NCBI GenBank assembly: GCA_017503075.1
Contig: JAFVTU010000012.1
Coordinates: 62,001-126,000 of the forward strand
From: Paludibacteraceae bacterium
GTDB lineage: Bacteria; Bacteroidota; Bacteroidia; Bacteroidales; Paludibacteraceae
Reading direction: 5' to 3'
Length of the DNA: 64,000 nt
This document shows, in pieces, positions 40,725 to 50,035 of this stretch. The stretch's first letter is position 1, and each line of letters starts with the position of its first letter. Position numbers and translations under genes: made by a program. The notes under the pieces are model-generated. The model was given only the letters and a program-made list of their open reading frames with translations, made no database searches and was not told where the DNA came from.

Positions 40725-42128
40725 ATGCAAAGTCTATTCATTTTGATAGCAGTATTCTTTTTGCAGTTCACTGATAAGGTGGGCTCTGAGCGCGTGTGTC
40801 TTGGCGTTGAAGCCCTAGAAATGCGTAAGGAACGGGATATAATGCTTGATAATATGGATTATGAGGTATCGCCTGTGTATTTAGATTCCGTACGTAAATT
40901 AGGAGCAAAAGTGATGCATACCTCACGTTGGATTAACGGAGCTACAGTTGAGGCTAGTAGCGAAGTGATTATTGCGATAGAAAAATGTGCATTTGTAGAT
41001 ACGATTTATCTCACACGGACAGCTGACGACTCCTCTGGTATCCCTTTTGTTTCCCTTCAAAAAAGAATAGCAATTGATTCCGTACCTGGTGCACCACCTA
41101 CTAGTACAGAGCAATTAACACAGCTCAATCTACTGCCCCTACACCAAGCAGGCTACAAAGGAAAAGGCATACGTGTTGGTTTGGCAGATGGAGGATTCTA
41201 CAATGCAGATAGCATAGAGACACTGCCCAAAGAGCAATGGCTAGGATATGCCGATTTTACGGATGATAAAGATAGTTTCTTCGGCACAACGGGCAATCAT
41301 GGGTCGCTCTGCTTGAGCGCAATCGTGGCTAACATCCATGATTATCAAGGGACTGCCATAGATGCAGAATATTTCTTGTTTCGTACAGAAGAGCATCACA
41401 CTGAAAGCCCAAAAGAGATTGATAATTGGATTGCTGCAATAGAGATGGCAGATTCGTTGGGCTTGCATATCGTTTCCACCTCATTAGGGTACACTACTTT
41501 TGATAACCAAGAGATGAATTTTGCGTATGCGGATATGGACGGCAGAACATCTCGTGGTGCTCAAGCAGCAATCATCGCAGCGCGCAAAGGGATGTTGTTG
41601 GTCGTAGCAATGGGCAACGATGGCAACAAAGCATGGCACCACCTCTCTACACCTGCCGATGCCGACAGCATATTGAGCGTAGGTGCTGTGAATGTGGCAG
41701 GCGAGATAGCAGCATTTTCTTCGTATGGACCATCGGCTGATGGCAGAGTGAAGCCAGAAGTGTGTGCTGTGGGTGCAGGAACAGCATTAATTAATCCTAC
41801 CAACAACGAAATGATAAATGGCAATGGCACAAGTTTTGCATGCCCACTTATAGCAGGCATGGCAGCATGCCTGTGGTCAGCGTTGCCACAAGCCACCAAC
41901 ATGGAGATTCGCGAACGTATCATCCGTTCGGCAGATCGCTACGCCCAGCCACATGAGCAGTACGGATATGGCATCCCTGATGCATGGCTGGCATACAACA
42001 TGCAACTGAGCACCAATCTACAACCTATCTATAGCGCATCTACCGCGGAAAAGATAGTCAAAGATGGACACATATACATTATAAATAAAGGACAAATATA
42101 CAACCTATTAGGCAACAAAATCAACTAA
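40725..42128 (+). CDS. S8 family (subtilisin-like) serine protease
   Basis: A secreted protease of 467 residues from ATG 40725. The N-terminal signal segment is MQSLFILIAVFFLQF, followed by a propeptide-like region of about 120 residues. The catalytic triad is D155 (GLADGGFYN), H192 (GNHGSLCLS) and S370 (GNGTSFACP). The end of the protein (STAEKIVKDGHIYIINKGQIYNLLGNKIN region) resembles the short C-terminal tails on many secreted Bacteroidales proteins, possibly a sorting signal. It is followed 3 bp later by the cupin-ManA gene, an unlikely functional partner but probably in the same transcript. Confidence 0.88.
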   Translation: MQSLFILIAVFFLQFTDKVGSERVCLGVEALEMRKERDIMLDNMDYEVSPVYLDSVRKLGAKVMHTSRWINGATVEASSEVIIAIEKCAFVDTIYLTRTADDSSGIPFVSLQKRIAIDSVPGAPPTSTEQLTQLNLLPLHQAGYKGKGIRVGLADGGFYNADSIETLPKEQWLGYADFTDDKDSFFGTTGNHGSLCLSAIVANIHDYQGTAIDAEYFLFRTEEHHTESPKEIDNWIAAIEMADSLGLHIVSTSLGYTTFDNQEMNFAYADMDGRTSRGAQAAIIAARKGMLLVVAMGNDGNKAWHHLSTPADADSILSVGAVNVAGEIAAFSSYGPSADGRVKPEVCAVGAGTALINPTNNEMINGNGTSFACPLIAGMAACLWSALPQATNMEIRERIIRSADRYAQPHEQYGYGIPDAWLAYNMQLSTNLQPIYSASTAEKIVKDGHIYIINKGQIYNLLGNKIN

Positions 42129-42131
42129 TAC

Positions 42132-43508
42132 ATGCACCGACATCTCCACGACATCCCACCTGCAAGTACATCCTATGAAATGGGATTAAAGCGCGTACTA
42201 CTCTCTGCCAACGAGAGTGGTTGCAGTATCACGCAGATAGCGGTCATTGACCTCAAAGCAGGTGAAGAAAGTGCCATGCACATTCACCCAGACTTGCAAG
42301 ATGCCTTCTACATCTTAGACGGAGAATTAGATGTGACCATCAATGGCACCGTTCATCATTGCAAGAAGGATGACTTTCTGTTTGTTGAGCAACTCAACGC
42401 CTATCAGTTGCAAGCCATCACCGATGTGCGCATGCTGGCCATGGGTTGCGTGATCGAATCGCAACGAACCAAACTCTACCCTATGCTCTTTGAGCCCAAC
42501 TTACAAACCAAAGTGTGGGGCGGCAAACAGCTCACTCAATGGAAACAATTACCTGAGCAGCAGCATATAGGCGAGAGTTGGGAGGTGTCAGCAGTAGAGA
42601 AAGCACCCTCAGTGATTGCCAACGGTACATGGGCTGGCTACTCACTCACAGAGGTTATTAACAAAATGCCACAAGCTGTTTTGGGAAAAGAGGTGGCAAA
42701 GAAATATAACAATCAGTTGCCACTGCTAGTAAAGTTCATTGATAGCAACGACGACCTGAGTGTGCAAGTACACCCCAACGATGCTATGGCCAAACGTCTG
42801 CATAACGGCACGGGGAAAACCGAGATGTGGTATGTGCTGAGCGCAGAGCCAGGAGCGTATATTTACGCCGGCTTCCAAATAGCATTGTCGCCCGAAGAAT
42901 ACACACATCGTGTGGCAAATGGCACGATCATAGATACACTAGCCAAGCATGAGATACATGCAGGCGACGTATTCTATATTCCATCAGGACGTATCCATGC
43001 CATAGGAAAGGGCGTTCGGTTGGTAGAAGTGCAACAGTCATCAGACTTAACCTATCGTATATATGACTATAATCGAATGGATTTGAATGGTCTGCCACGT
43101 GAACTACATACCGAGTATGCCGCACAAGCACTTGACTATAAAGTATATCGCGAATATCGCAGCGATTATGTAGATAAGATAGATACTGCCAATGCATGTA
43201 TTGATACCGAGTATTTTACGGTACGCGTGGTATCTATCAAGGAACCTATTCACCGAAATATGATTAAGTATGATTCCTTTATCATTCTAACCTGTACCAA
43301 AGGGCAATGCAAGATTCGTATTCGCAGTACACAAGACGAAATTACACTGCAAGAGGGATACTCTAGTCTGATTCCTGCAGCGATAGCTGACTATGACATC
43401 ATTCCTATTAACGGAGAGGTTAAGGTGCTAGAATCATATATTGACAATAGTACGCAAAGTACCTTCCGCCGTATGATTTCACAGTTCCTACATATTAGCG
43501 GAGTATAA
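42132..43508 (+). CDS. manA: Cupin - mannose-6-phosphate isomerase fusion
   Basis: A 458-residue cytoplasmic protein with an extra N-terminal cupin domain (1-115: MHIHPDLQDAFYILDGELDVTINGTVH), followed by a type I phosphomannose isomerase (116-458). The isomerase part shows FEPNLQTKVWGGKQL, the zinc-site region LSVQVHPNDAMAK, GKTEMWYVL and YIPSGRIHAIGKGVRLVEVQQ. It interconverts mannose-6-P and fructose-6-P, linking to GDP-mannose for surface glycans. The isomerase domain is full length for the short bacterial form. The added cupin retains the HIH metal-binding pattern and may be catalytic or regulatory. Confidence 0.9.
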   Translation: MHRHLHDIPPASTSYEMGLKRVLLSANESGCSITQIAVIDLKAGEESAMHIHPDLQDAFYILDGELDVTINGTVHHCKKDDFLFVEQLNAYQLQAITDVRMLAMGCVIESQRTKLYPMLFEPNLQTKVWGGKQLTQWKQLPEQQHIGESWEVSAVEKAPSVIANGTWAGYSLTEVINKMPQAVLGKEVAKKYNNQLPLLVKFIDSNDDLSVQVHPNDAMAKRLHNGTGKTEMWYVLSAEPGAYIYAGFQIALSPEEYTHRVANGTIIDTLAKHEIHAGDVFYIPSGRIHAIGKGVRLVEVQQSSDLTYRIYDYNRMDLNGLPRELHTEYAAQALDYKVYREYRSDYVDKIDTANACIDTEYFTVRVVSIKEPIHRNMIKYDSFIILTCTKGQCKIRIRSTQDEITLQEGYSSLIPAAIADYDIIPINGEVKVLESYIDNSTQSTFRRMISQFLHISGV

Positions 43509-43557
43509 AATCGTATAAAACTTATAGAACTCTTAGAACATTTTAAACTTCATATAT

Positions 43558-44838
43558 ATGACTAAAGATTCTGTTATTTTTGACATCATTGAGCGCGAGA
43601 AAGAGCGTCAGATGAAAGGCATCGAGCTGATTGCCAGTGAAAACTTCGTGAGCGAGCAAGTAATGCAAGCCATGGGTAGTGTTTTGACAAATAAGTATGC
43701 CGAAGGTTATCCTGGCAAACGCTACTATGGTGGTTGCGAAGTGGTAGATGAGAGCGAGACAATCGCACGTCAGCGCCTCTGCCAACTCTTTGGCGCAGAG
43801 TATGCCAACGTACAACCCCACTCGGGCGCACAAGCCAATATGGCAGTATTCATGGCATGCCTGAAGGCAGGCGATACCTTCCTCGGACTGAACCTCAGTC
43901 ATGGTGGACACCTCAGCCACGGTTCGCCAGTCAACTTCTCGGGCATCATGTTCAACGCATTGGAATACAATGTCAAAGAAGATACAGGCACAGTGGACTA
44001 TGACCAACTGGAGCAAGTAGCACGCCAGCACAAGCCTAAACTCATCATCGCAGGTGCGAGTGCCTATAGCCGTGATTGGGATTATGCACGTATCCGTCGC
44101 GTGGCAGATGAGATTGGTGCTATTTTCATGGTTGATATGGCGCATCCAGCAGGACTGATTGCAGCAGGACTATTGGAGAACCCAGTGAAGCATGCACATA
44201 TCGTTACTTCCACCACCCACAAGACTCTGCGTGGTCCTCGCGGTGGCGTGATACTCATGGGCAAGGACTTTCCTAACCCATGGAGCAAGACCACACCCAA
44301 AGGCGAAGTGAAGATGATGTCCGCATTGCTCGACTCTGCCGTGTTCCCAGGCACACAAGGTGGACCATTGGAGCACGTGATTGCGGCGAAAGCAGTTGCA
44401 TTTGGCGAAGCACTGCAACCAGAGTTTAAGGAATATCAATTGCAAGTCAAGAAGAATGCTGCAGCTATGGCTAAGGCATTGATGGACAAAGGATATAAGA
44501 TTATCTCTGACGGTACAGACAATCACTCAATGCTCGTGGATTTGCGCACTAAATACCCAGAGTTGACAGGTAAAGTGGCAGAGAAAGCCCTCGTGGCAGC
44601 CGACATCACCACCAACAAGAATATGGTGCCATTCGACTCACGCAGTGCGTTCCAAACCAGCGGACTACGTTTCGGTACACCTGCCATCACTACACGCGGA
44701 CTAAAAGAGGACAAGATGGCGTGGATAGTAGAACTCATTGACCGCGTTCTCAGCAATCCAGAATCCGAAGAGAACATCGCACAAGTTCGTGCTGAAGTAA
44801 ATGCAGAGATGGTGAAATATCCGCTGTTTGCATGGTAA
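43558..44838 (+). CDS. glyA: Serine hydroxymethyltransferase
   Basis: A PLP enzyme that converts serine and tetrahydrofolate to glycine and 5,10-methylene-THF, the main one-carbon source. It has 426 residues. The N-terminal [12 protein letters not shown] and [14 protein letters not shown] bind substrate. The PLP lysine is K222 in [33 protein letters not shown] and the C-terminal [13 protein letters not shown] are typical. It starts at ATG 43558, 49 bp after the manA gene; no consensus promoter is visible there, so it may be cotranscribed. Confidence 0.97.
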   Translation: MTKDSVIFDIIEREKERQMKGIELIASENFVSEQVMQAMGSVLTNKYAEGYPGKRYYGGCEVVDESETIARQRLCQLFGAEYANVQPHSGAQANMAVFMACLKAGDTFLGLNLSHGGHLSHGSPVNFSGIMFNALEYNVKEDTGTVDYDQLEQVARQHKPKLIIAGASAYSRDWDYARIRRVADEIGAIFMVDMAHPAGLIAAGLLENPVKHAHIVTSTTHKTLRGPRGGVILMGKDFPNPWSKTTPKGEVKMMSALLDSAVFPGTQGGPLEHVIAAKAVAFGEALQPEFKEYQLQVKKNAAAMAKALMDKGYKIISDGTDNHSMLVDLRTKYPELTGKVAEKALVAADITTNKNMVPFDSRSAFQTSGLRFGTPAITTRGLKEDKMAWIVELIDRVLSNPESEENIAQVRAEVNAEMVKYPLFAW

Positions 44839-44842
44839 AAAT

Positions 44843-45235
44843 ATGTCCGAAAGAGTAATTTTCACGACCCCCACCAAAGGCATCTTTAAGGATAGAGGCA
44901 GCAAGTTTTTATCTTTTGCAGAGCCCATTAAGGACGAGGAGCATGCCAAAGAGCGCATCAAGTGGTACAAAAAGAAGTACCATGATGCGCGCCATGTGTG
45001 CTACGCTTATCGCCTAGGCGAAAACTTATGGCGTACGAAAGACGATGGTGAGCCACATGGCACCGCAGGCATGCCAATACTTAGAAGCATCGACGCGCGC
45101 AACTTAGATTGTATTTTGGTGGTTGTAGTTCGCTATTTCGGAGGTACATTGCTTGGCACTGGCGGACTGATGGTAGCCTATCGTGAAGCCACTATTGACG
45201 CACTCAAAGAATATAGTGTTAAAGGTAAAGAATAG
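44843..45235 (+). CDS. YigZ/IMPACT-family protein, single-domain
   Basis: A 130-residue protein of the UPF0029/IMPACT N-terminal family: GIFKDRGSKFLSFAEPI, HVCYAYRLGENLWRTKDDGEPHGTAGMPIL, and VVVVRYFGGTLLGTGGLMVAYREA. E. coli YigZ has a second C-terminal domain (DUF1949) and about 205 residues. This protein stops after the first domain, which is common in Bacteroidota. I start it at ATG 44843; the TTG at 44828 lies inside glyA. The function is not established; IMPACT in eukaryotes regulates Gcn2. Confidence 0.85.
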   Translation: MSERVIFTTPTKGIFKDRGSKFLSFAEPIKDEEHAKERIKWYKKKYHDARHVCYAYRLGENLWRTKDDGEPHGTAGMPILRSIDARNLDCILVVVVRYFGGTLLGTGGLMVAYREATIDALKEYSVKGKE

Positions 45236-45262
45236 GTTCAATATTTAGCATCTAGATTTATA

Positions 45263-45700
45263 ATGAAAATAGCCATTTTTCCGGGTTCATTCGACCCATT
45301 TACAGTTGGTCACTACGACATTGTCATGCGTGGTCTGCAACTCTTTGATGAGATTATTATCGGTATTGGTCGTAATGTTAACAAACAGGGGTATTTCCCT
45401 ATTGAGAAACGCATAGAGGCCATCCAATCAGCTTTTGCCGATGAACCACGAGTAAAGGTTATGTTCTACGAAGGGCTTACTACAGATTTTGCTCAAGCGC
45501 AAAGTGCCACCTGTATCCTGCGCGGGGTACGTTCAGTGCAAGACTTTGAATATGAACGCAATATCGCGGAAGCAAATAAACAACTATGTGGCATTGAAAC
45601 TGTATTACTATATACCCGTCTCGAGTATGCACATATTTCATCCTCACTTGTCCGCGAACTACATTCCTATAACAAAGATATTACCCCATATTTGCCCTAA
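45263..45700 (+). CDS. coaD: Phosphopantetheine adenylyltransferase
   Basis: Catalyses the fourth step of coenzyme A synthesis, 4'-phosphopantetheine plus ATP to dephospho-CoA. The nucleotidyltransferase motif is FPGSFDPFTVGHYDIV (HxGH-like TVGH), with ILRGVRSVQDFEYE and the C-terminal ISSSLVREL. It has 145 residues, slightly shorter than the usual about 160. It lies between the YigZ-like gene and the S41 protease with short gaps, so the three may be cotranscribed. Confidence 0.95.
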   Translation: MKIAIFPGSFDPFTVGHYDIVMRGLQLFDEIIIGIGRNVNKQGYFPIEKRIEAIQSAFADEPRVKVMFYEGLTTDFAQAQSATCILRGVRSVQDFEYERNIAEANKQLCGIETVLLYTRLEYAHISSSLVRELHSYNKDITPYLP

Positions 45701-45711
45701 TCACAGAGATT

Positions 45712-47259
45712 ATGAAACGGATTATCATTCTACCCTTATTACTTATTGCGATCGGACTATTCTCTGAGTCACAAACCACACGCATTGATAAGCATCTAAC
45801 CATCTACACCGATGTAATGCGTCAATTGGATATAAATTATGTGGATACACTCAATTACGACCAACTCATCAAGACAAGCATCAATGCGATGCTCCGTCAG
45901 GTGGACCCATACACTGTCTATATGCCCAAGAGCGAAGATGACAATCTCCGTATGATGACCACAGGCAAATATGGTGGTATTGGCGCCATCATCATGCAAC
46001 GCGATAGTAATGTGTATATCAGTGACCCATACGAACATATGCCTGCAGCTGCAAATGGTTTGTTGGCGGGTGATAGATTTGTTTCTGTAGACGAAATGGA
46101 CTGTTATGGCAAGACTACTAAAGAGGTTAGCGACAAATTGCGAGGCAAGCCAGGTACTATGGTGACTATCGTAGTTGAACGAGATAGTGTATTGATTACC
46201 AAAGAGATTAAGAGACAAGATATCCACCTACCTGCTGTCAATTATGCTACTGTATTACATGACTCCATAGGATATATCGCATTTGCAGAATTCACATCTA
46301 ATTCTGCACAGGAATTTCTTGTAGAATTAGACAAAATGCTAAACAGCAACAATATCCAACGCCTCATCATTGACCTGCGCAATAATGGTGGAGGGTTGAT
46401 TGATGAAGCAATTCAATTGGTTGGATACTTTGTACCACAAGGAACAGAAGTTGTTTCTACTAGAGGCAAAGTGGATAAGGCATGTCGTTCATACACCACA
46501 CAAAACAATCCTATTTTTCCCGATATGCCTATCGTAGTGATGGTGAATGGTCAGTCAGCCTCAGCAGCTGAGATTGTAGCGGGCGCATTGCAAGATCTCA
46601 AACGTGCCACTATTATTGGCGAACGCACATATGGTAAAGGACTAGTACAAAATGTACGCCCTATTGCCCATGGTGGACATCTAAAGGTAACCACATCAAA
46701 GTATTATCTGCCATCAGGTCGCTGTATTCAAGCTATTGATTACGCAGAGAGGCAAAAGGGTAATCAATTGCATCGAGATACTGCAGGCGGAATTCTGCCA
46801 GATATAGTACTCACTGACTCGCAAAAATTAGATATTACATATAATCTATACCGCGATCATATGTTCTTTGATTATGCTACTCTGTACCATCGTAAGCATT
46901 CTTCTATTGCTGCTGCGAAAGATTTTCACTTAACCGATGAAGATATAGAGAATTTTTGCCAATTCCTTGAAAATAAGAAATTTTCTTACGAAACCGAGAC
47001 AGGGCGTAACTTAGGCGAACTAATCAAGATGGCGAAACAAGAGGATTTGGACTCCACTCTATTGGCTGATTTAGAGGCATTCAAGCCCCGTCTGACAGTG
47101 GATTATCGTGCGGCTATTCAGCGTAATCGTGCAGAAGTGGAGGAGATGCTGGGTGGCGAAATCGTAAAACGCTACTACTACCATCGTGGCTACTATGCCT
47201 ACCTCTTGCGCTACGACAAGGAACTCACACGCGCCATCGAAGAAGTCTCTAACCTATAA
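45712..47259 (+). CDS. S41 family C-terminal processing peptidase
   Basis: A periplasmic serine protease of the CtpA/Prc family, 515 residues. It has a signal peptide 1-20, an N-terminal helical region, a PDZ domain (GGIGAIIMQRDSNVYISDPYEHMPAAANGLLAGDRFVSVDEMD) and an S41 catalytic core. The core shows LIIDLRNNGGGLIDEA, the serine in NGQSASAAEIVAGALQD and the lysine in TYGKGLVQ. The C-terminal about 130 residues are helical. Such proteases trim lipoproteins and cell-wall enzymes. It ends the plus-strand run, facing the CoA-transferase gene. Confidence 0.92.
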   Translation: MKRIIILPLLLIAIGLFSESQTTRIDKHLTIYTDVMRQLDINYVDTLNYDQLIKTSINAMLRQVDPYTVYMPKSEDDNLRMMTTGKYGGIGAIIMQRDSNVYISDPYEHMPAAANGLLAGDRFVSVDEMDCYGKTTKEVSDKLRGKPGTMVTIVVERDSVLITKEIKRQDIHLPAVNYATVLHDSIGYIAFAEFTSNSAQEFLVELDKMLNSNNIQRLIIDLRNNGGGLIDEAIQLVGYFVPQGTEVVSTRGKVDKACRSYTTQNNPIFPDMPIVVMVNGQSASAAEIVAGALQDLKRATIIGERTYGKGLVQNVRPIAHGGHLKVTTSKYYLPSGRCIQAIDYAERQKGNQLHRDTAGGILPDIVLTDSQKLDITYNLYRDHMFFDYATLYHRKHSSIAAAKDFHLTDEDIENFCQFLENKKFSYETETGRNLGELIKMAKQEDLDSTLLADLEAFKPRLTVDYRAAIQRNRAEVEEMLGGEIVKRYYYHRGYYAYLLRYDKELTRAIEEVSNL

Positions 47260-47262
47260 CCA

Positions 47263-47303
47263 ATAGGCGAAGCCGTCCAATACCCAATAGCCCGTAGGGC
47301 GTC
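47263..47303 (+). repeat. Two hairpin-GTCC modules
   Basis: CCAATA then GGC-GAA-GCC-GTCC (47266-47278), and CCCAATA then GCCC-GTA-GGGC-GTC (47290-47303). They lie between two convergent genes, immediately ahead of the bidirectional terminator. Confidence 0.78.
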
Positions 47304-47314
47304 ATTATCCAATA

Positions 47315-47340
47315 AAAAATAGGGCATCCGCCCTATTTTT
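47315..47340. terminator. Bidirectional terminator between convergent genes
   Basis: A perfect 11-bp stem AAAAATAGGGC (47315-47325) / GCCCTATTTTT (47330-47340) with an ATCC loop. It overlaps the stop codon region of the CoA-transferase gene and serves both strands. Confidence 0.92.
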
Positions 47341-48631
47341 ATTTCAGTCTTAGAAATCCAATACCAAATCGTTTCACCGCTGCCCGCTCCAGTTCCTCTC
47401 TTACCGATGGGTCGGCAATGCTGATAAGTGCTTTGGCACGTTCTGCCAATGGCAAGTTGCGCAGATAGACGATGCCATGTTCTGTGGCGATATATTGCGC
47501 TTGGAAGCGTGTGGTCACTACGCCTGCTCCGGGTGCTAGATTAGCCACAATCTTACTTTGCCCCTTACTGGTCATACTGGGCAACGCGATAAAGCATTTG
47601 CCTCCTTCTGAGAGCGAAGCACCGTACATAAAATCGTGCTGTCCACCCACACCCGAGATAATCGTCTCGCCTATCGAATCGGCACAAATCTGACCAGTCA
47701 AGTCCACTTCCACGGCCGAGTTTATCGCCATTGCTTTAGGGTTCTGACGGATATTCTGCGGATCATTCGTGAATGCTACATCGCGAATAACGAAGTCGGG
47801 GTTATTATCCATGTATTCGTACAAATGCTTCGAACCTAACACCAAACTGCCCAACGACTTACCTGGGTAAATCTTCTTGAGCGAGTTATCGATAATCCCC
47901 TTCTCTATCAGTGGCAACACGCCATCGGTAATGGCTTCGGTATGCAGTCCCAAATGCTGATGTCCGCTCAGCGCGTTGATAACGGCATTGGGTATTCCGC
48001 CTACGCCAATCTGGAGGGTTGCGCCGTCAGGAATCTCGTTGGCAATGAAGGTTCCAATGCGCGTTTCTATCTCGCTGGGCACAGGAGTGGGCACCTCAAT
48101 CAGTGGTTCATCGCCACGGCACATGGCTGCAATCTGGCTGACATGTATCACGGGGTCACCAAAGGTGCGAGGCATGTACTTATTGACTTGTGCAATAACC
48201 GTCTTCGCACACTCCGCCCCCGAGAAAGCAATATCGGCAGAGATACCATAGGAGCAATAACCATTCTCGTCGGGCTCACTCACATTCAAAAACGCCACAT
48301 CTACTGGCACTTGTCCGCTACGGAAGAGGAAAGGCACTTCGCCGAGGAAACATGGGATGGTATCTGCCACCCCTTCGCGCATAGCGCGACGCAGATTGTT
48401 GGGCACAAAGATATTCAGCGCACGGAACGAGTCCATCAGTTCGCGTTTGGCGTATGGTGCTTCTTCGGGGTGTATGCCAAAACCCGATATGACTTTCACA
48501 TCACGCAGTTCGTTGGCGCGCTCGGTGAGTGCACGCAAAAGTACCATAGGTATAGAGGTAGAACCTTGTACGACAATCGTGTCGCCCGATTTCACGAGGC
48601 GCACTGCCTCGGCTGGAGATAAGTATTGCAT
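47339..48631 (-). CDS. Acetyl-CoA hydrolase/transferase family CoA-transferase
   Basis: A 430-residue class I CoA-transferase of the 4-hydroxybutyrate/butyrate-acetate CoA-transferase (Cat2/AbfT) type. It shows the N-terminal substrate region VVQGSTSIPMVLLRAL, GIGGIPNAV-like LQIGVGGIPNAVI, the catalytic Glu segment LGLHTEAITDGVL, and the CoA-site GVGGQHDFMYGASLSEGG. It is the last gene of the iorA-iorB-aminotransferase unit. It could pass CoA from an arylacetyl- or acyl-CoA made by IorAB to acetate, giving acetyl-CoA for ATP synthesis. The actual acyl substrate cannot be told from sequence. Confidence 0.9.
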   Translation of the reverse strand: MQYLSPAEAVRLVKSGDTIVVQGSTSIPMVLLRALTERANELRDVKVISGFGIHPEEAPYAKRELMDSFRALNIFVPNNLRRAMREGVADTIPCFLGEVPFLFRSGQVPVDVAFLNVSEPDENGYCSYGISADIAFSGAECAKTVIAQVNKYMPRTFGDPVIHVSQIAAMCRGDEPLIEVPTPVPSEIETRIGTFIANEIPDGATLQIGVGGIPNAVINALSGHQHLGLHTEAITDGVLPLIEKGIIDNSLKKIYPGKSLGSLVLGSKHLYEYMDNNPDFVIRDVAFTNDPQNIRQNPKAMAINSAVEVDLTGQICADSIGETIISGVGGQHDFMYGASLSEGGKCFIALPSMTSKGQSKIVANLAPGAGVVTTRFQAQYIATEHGIVYLRNLPLAERAKALISIADPSVREELERAAVKRFGIGFLRLK

Positions 48632-48670
48632 AATCCTTTTCTTTAAACCTTAAACCATAAACCTTAAACC

Positions 48671-50002
48671 CTACAACTCATGGTAGTCGCGGTTGAAAAG
48701 GGCGAGGCGCTCATCGAGAAGTTCGTATTGGTCTTCGCGAATACACGATACACAACCACGCATACCCTCACGTTTCGCACCAGTACTGGTCAACGAGATA
48801 GCCGAGATACCATAGTAAATCAGTTTGTTAAGCATCTTTTCGCCCGTCCAATCCTTATAACCAAACGTAAAGAAGAAACCATCGCCTACCTCCTGCTCAT
48901 CGGCATCTTGGTCATAAACGATATGGAAACCGTTCTTAATCATGATCTCCTTGACAATCTTCGCACGGCGAGCATACTCGCGGGTATTGTTCACGAAGTC
49001 AATCTTGCCTTGACAAGCCGCTTTGAACATAGCAGCCATAGCATGTTGCACCGAGTGCGTCACACCCGAAGACAGACTATACAGCACAATATACACAAAG
49101 TTGCGTATGAACTCACCATCGTTGCCATAACGTTCTGCCAATGTAGGGAAGCGACGGTGTGCCAAATACGGATTCATCGCCACGATAGCACCGCGCTGAC
49201 CTGCATACGAGAACATCTTAGAGCACGAAATCATATGCACGCAATTGTTGGTATATCTGCCCACGGTAGGTTGGTATGGCGGTTCGTAGGGTGTGCCACG
49301 GTCTTTATCGCGGAAGTCCATATTCAGGTATGCTAAGTCTTCGATTACCAGCACATTATACAACGTAGCCAATCGACCGATAATCTCCAATTCGCGTTCG
49401 GTGAGGCACATCCACGATGGGTTATTCGGATTGGAGAAGAGCATGGCGGCTATCCTACCCGACTGGAAATGACGTTCCAACTCTTTCTCCAATGCTTCGC
49501 CACGGAAATTCGCCACATCAAACGCATCCACGCGCACACCAATCACCTTGCATTGCTGTTTCTGCACAGGGAAACAGGGGTCAAGAAAGAGGACAGTATC
49601 GCGCTGGCTATCCAGTTGAGCCATCGTCATATTAAGCGCAAAAGCGGCTTGCATACTGCCCACTGTAGGCACAATACAATCGGTGGGGATATCCAATCCG
49701 AGGAAAGCGCGCACGAACTCACTGCCCCAGTGCTTGACTTCGGGAATACCCGTGATAATAGGATAACGCGAACCGTAACCAGCCTTCAGGGCAGCATGCT
49801 CGGCAGCTATGCCCACTTGTTCGGCAGGCAAGCCAGGTTCACCCAATTCCATGTGGATAAACTCCTGACCAGTAGCACGTTCGATATCTTTGACTACGCC
49901 CACGAGTTGGCGGATAGAGGCACCGCCCAATTCTTTGGCATTACGCAGACCAAAATCAATACAGGTTTGGTCAACGAGTTGTTTGTTGAGAGGAAAGCTC
50001 AT
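48671..50002 (-). CDS. Aminotransferase class I/II
   Basis: A 443-residue PLP aminotransferase of fold type I. It shows HMELGEPGLPAEQVGIAA, the cofactor-binding TVGSMQAAFAL, LFSNPNNPSWMCLTE, the tyrosine/Asp region VIEDLAYLNMDF, and the PLP lysine in ISCSKMFSYAGQRGA. Position within the iorAB operon suggests it makes the aryl- or branched-chain 2-oxo acid that IorAB oxidises. The substrate is inference. The gaps on both sides are filled with TTAAAC- and AATTCA-type word repeats. Confidence 0.88.
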   Translation of the reverse strand: MSFPLNKQLVDQTCIDFGLRNAKELGGASIRQLVGVVKDIERATGQEFIHMELGEPGLPAEQVGIAAEHAALKAGYGSRYPIITGIPEVKHWGSEFVRAFLGLDIPTDCIVPTVGSMQAAFALNMTMAQLDSQRDTVLFLDPCFPVQKQQCKVIGVRVDAFDVANFRGEALEKELERHFQSGRIAAMLFSNPNNPSWMCLTERELEIIGRLATLYNVLVIEDLAYLNMDFRDKDRGTPYEPPYQPTVGRYTNNCVHMISCSKMFSYAGQRGAIVAMNPYLAHRRFPTLAERYGNDGEFIRNFVYIVLYSLSSGVTHSVQHAMAAMFKAACQGKIDFVNNTREYARRAKIVKEIMIKNGFHIVYDQDADEQEVGDGFFFTFGYKDWTGEKMLNKLIYYGISAISLTSTGAKREGMRGCVSCIREDQYELLDERLALFNRDYHEL

Positions 50003-50035
50003 GGTAATTATGAATTTTGAATGATGAATTAAGAA

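Noticed and set aside
47942-48622. 226-codon frame opposite the CoA-transferase gene
   Set aside because: Antisense shadow; His/Arg-rich composition typical of such frames and no start context.
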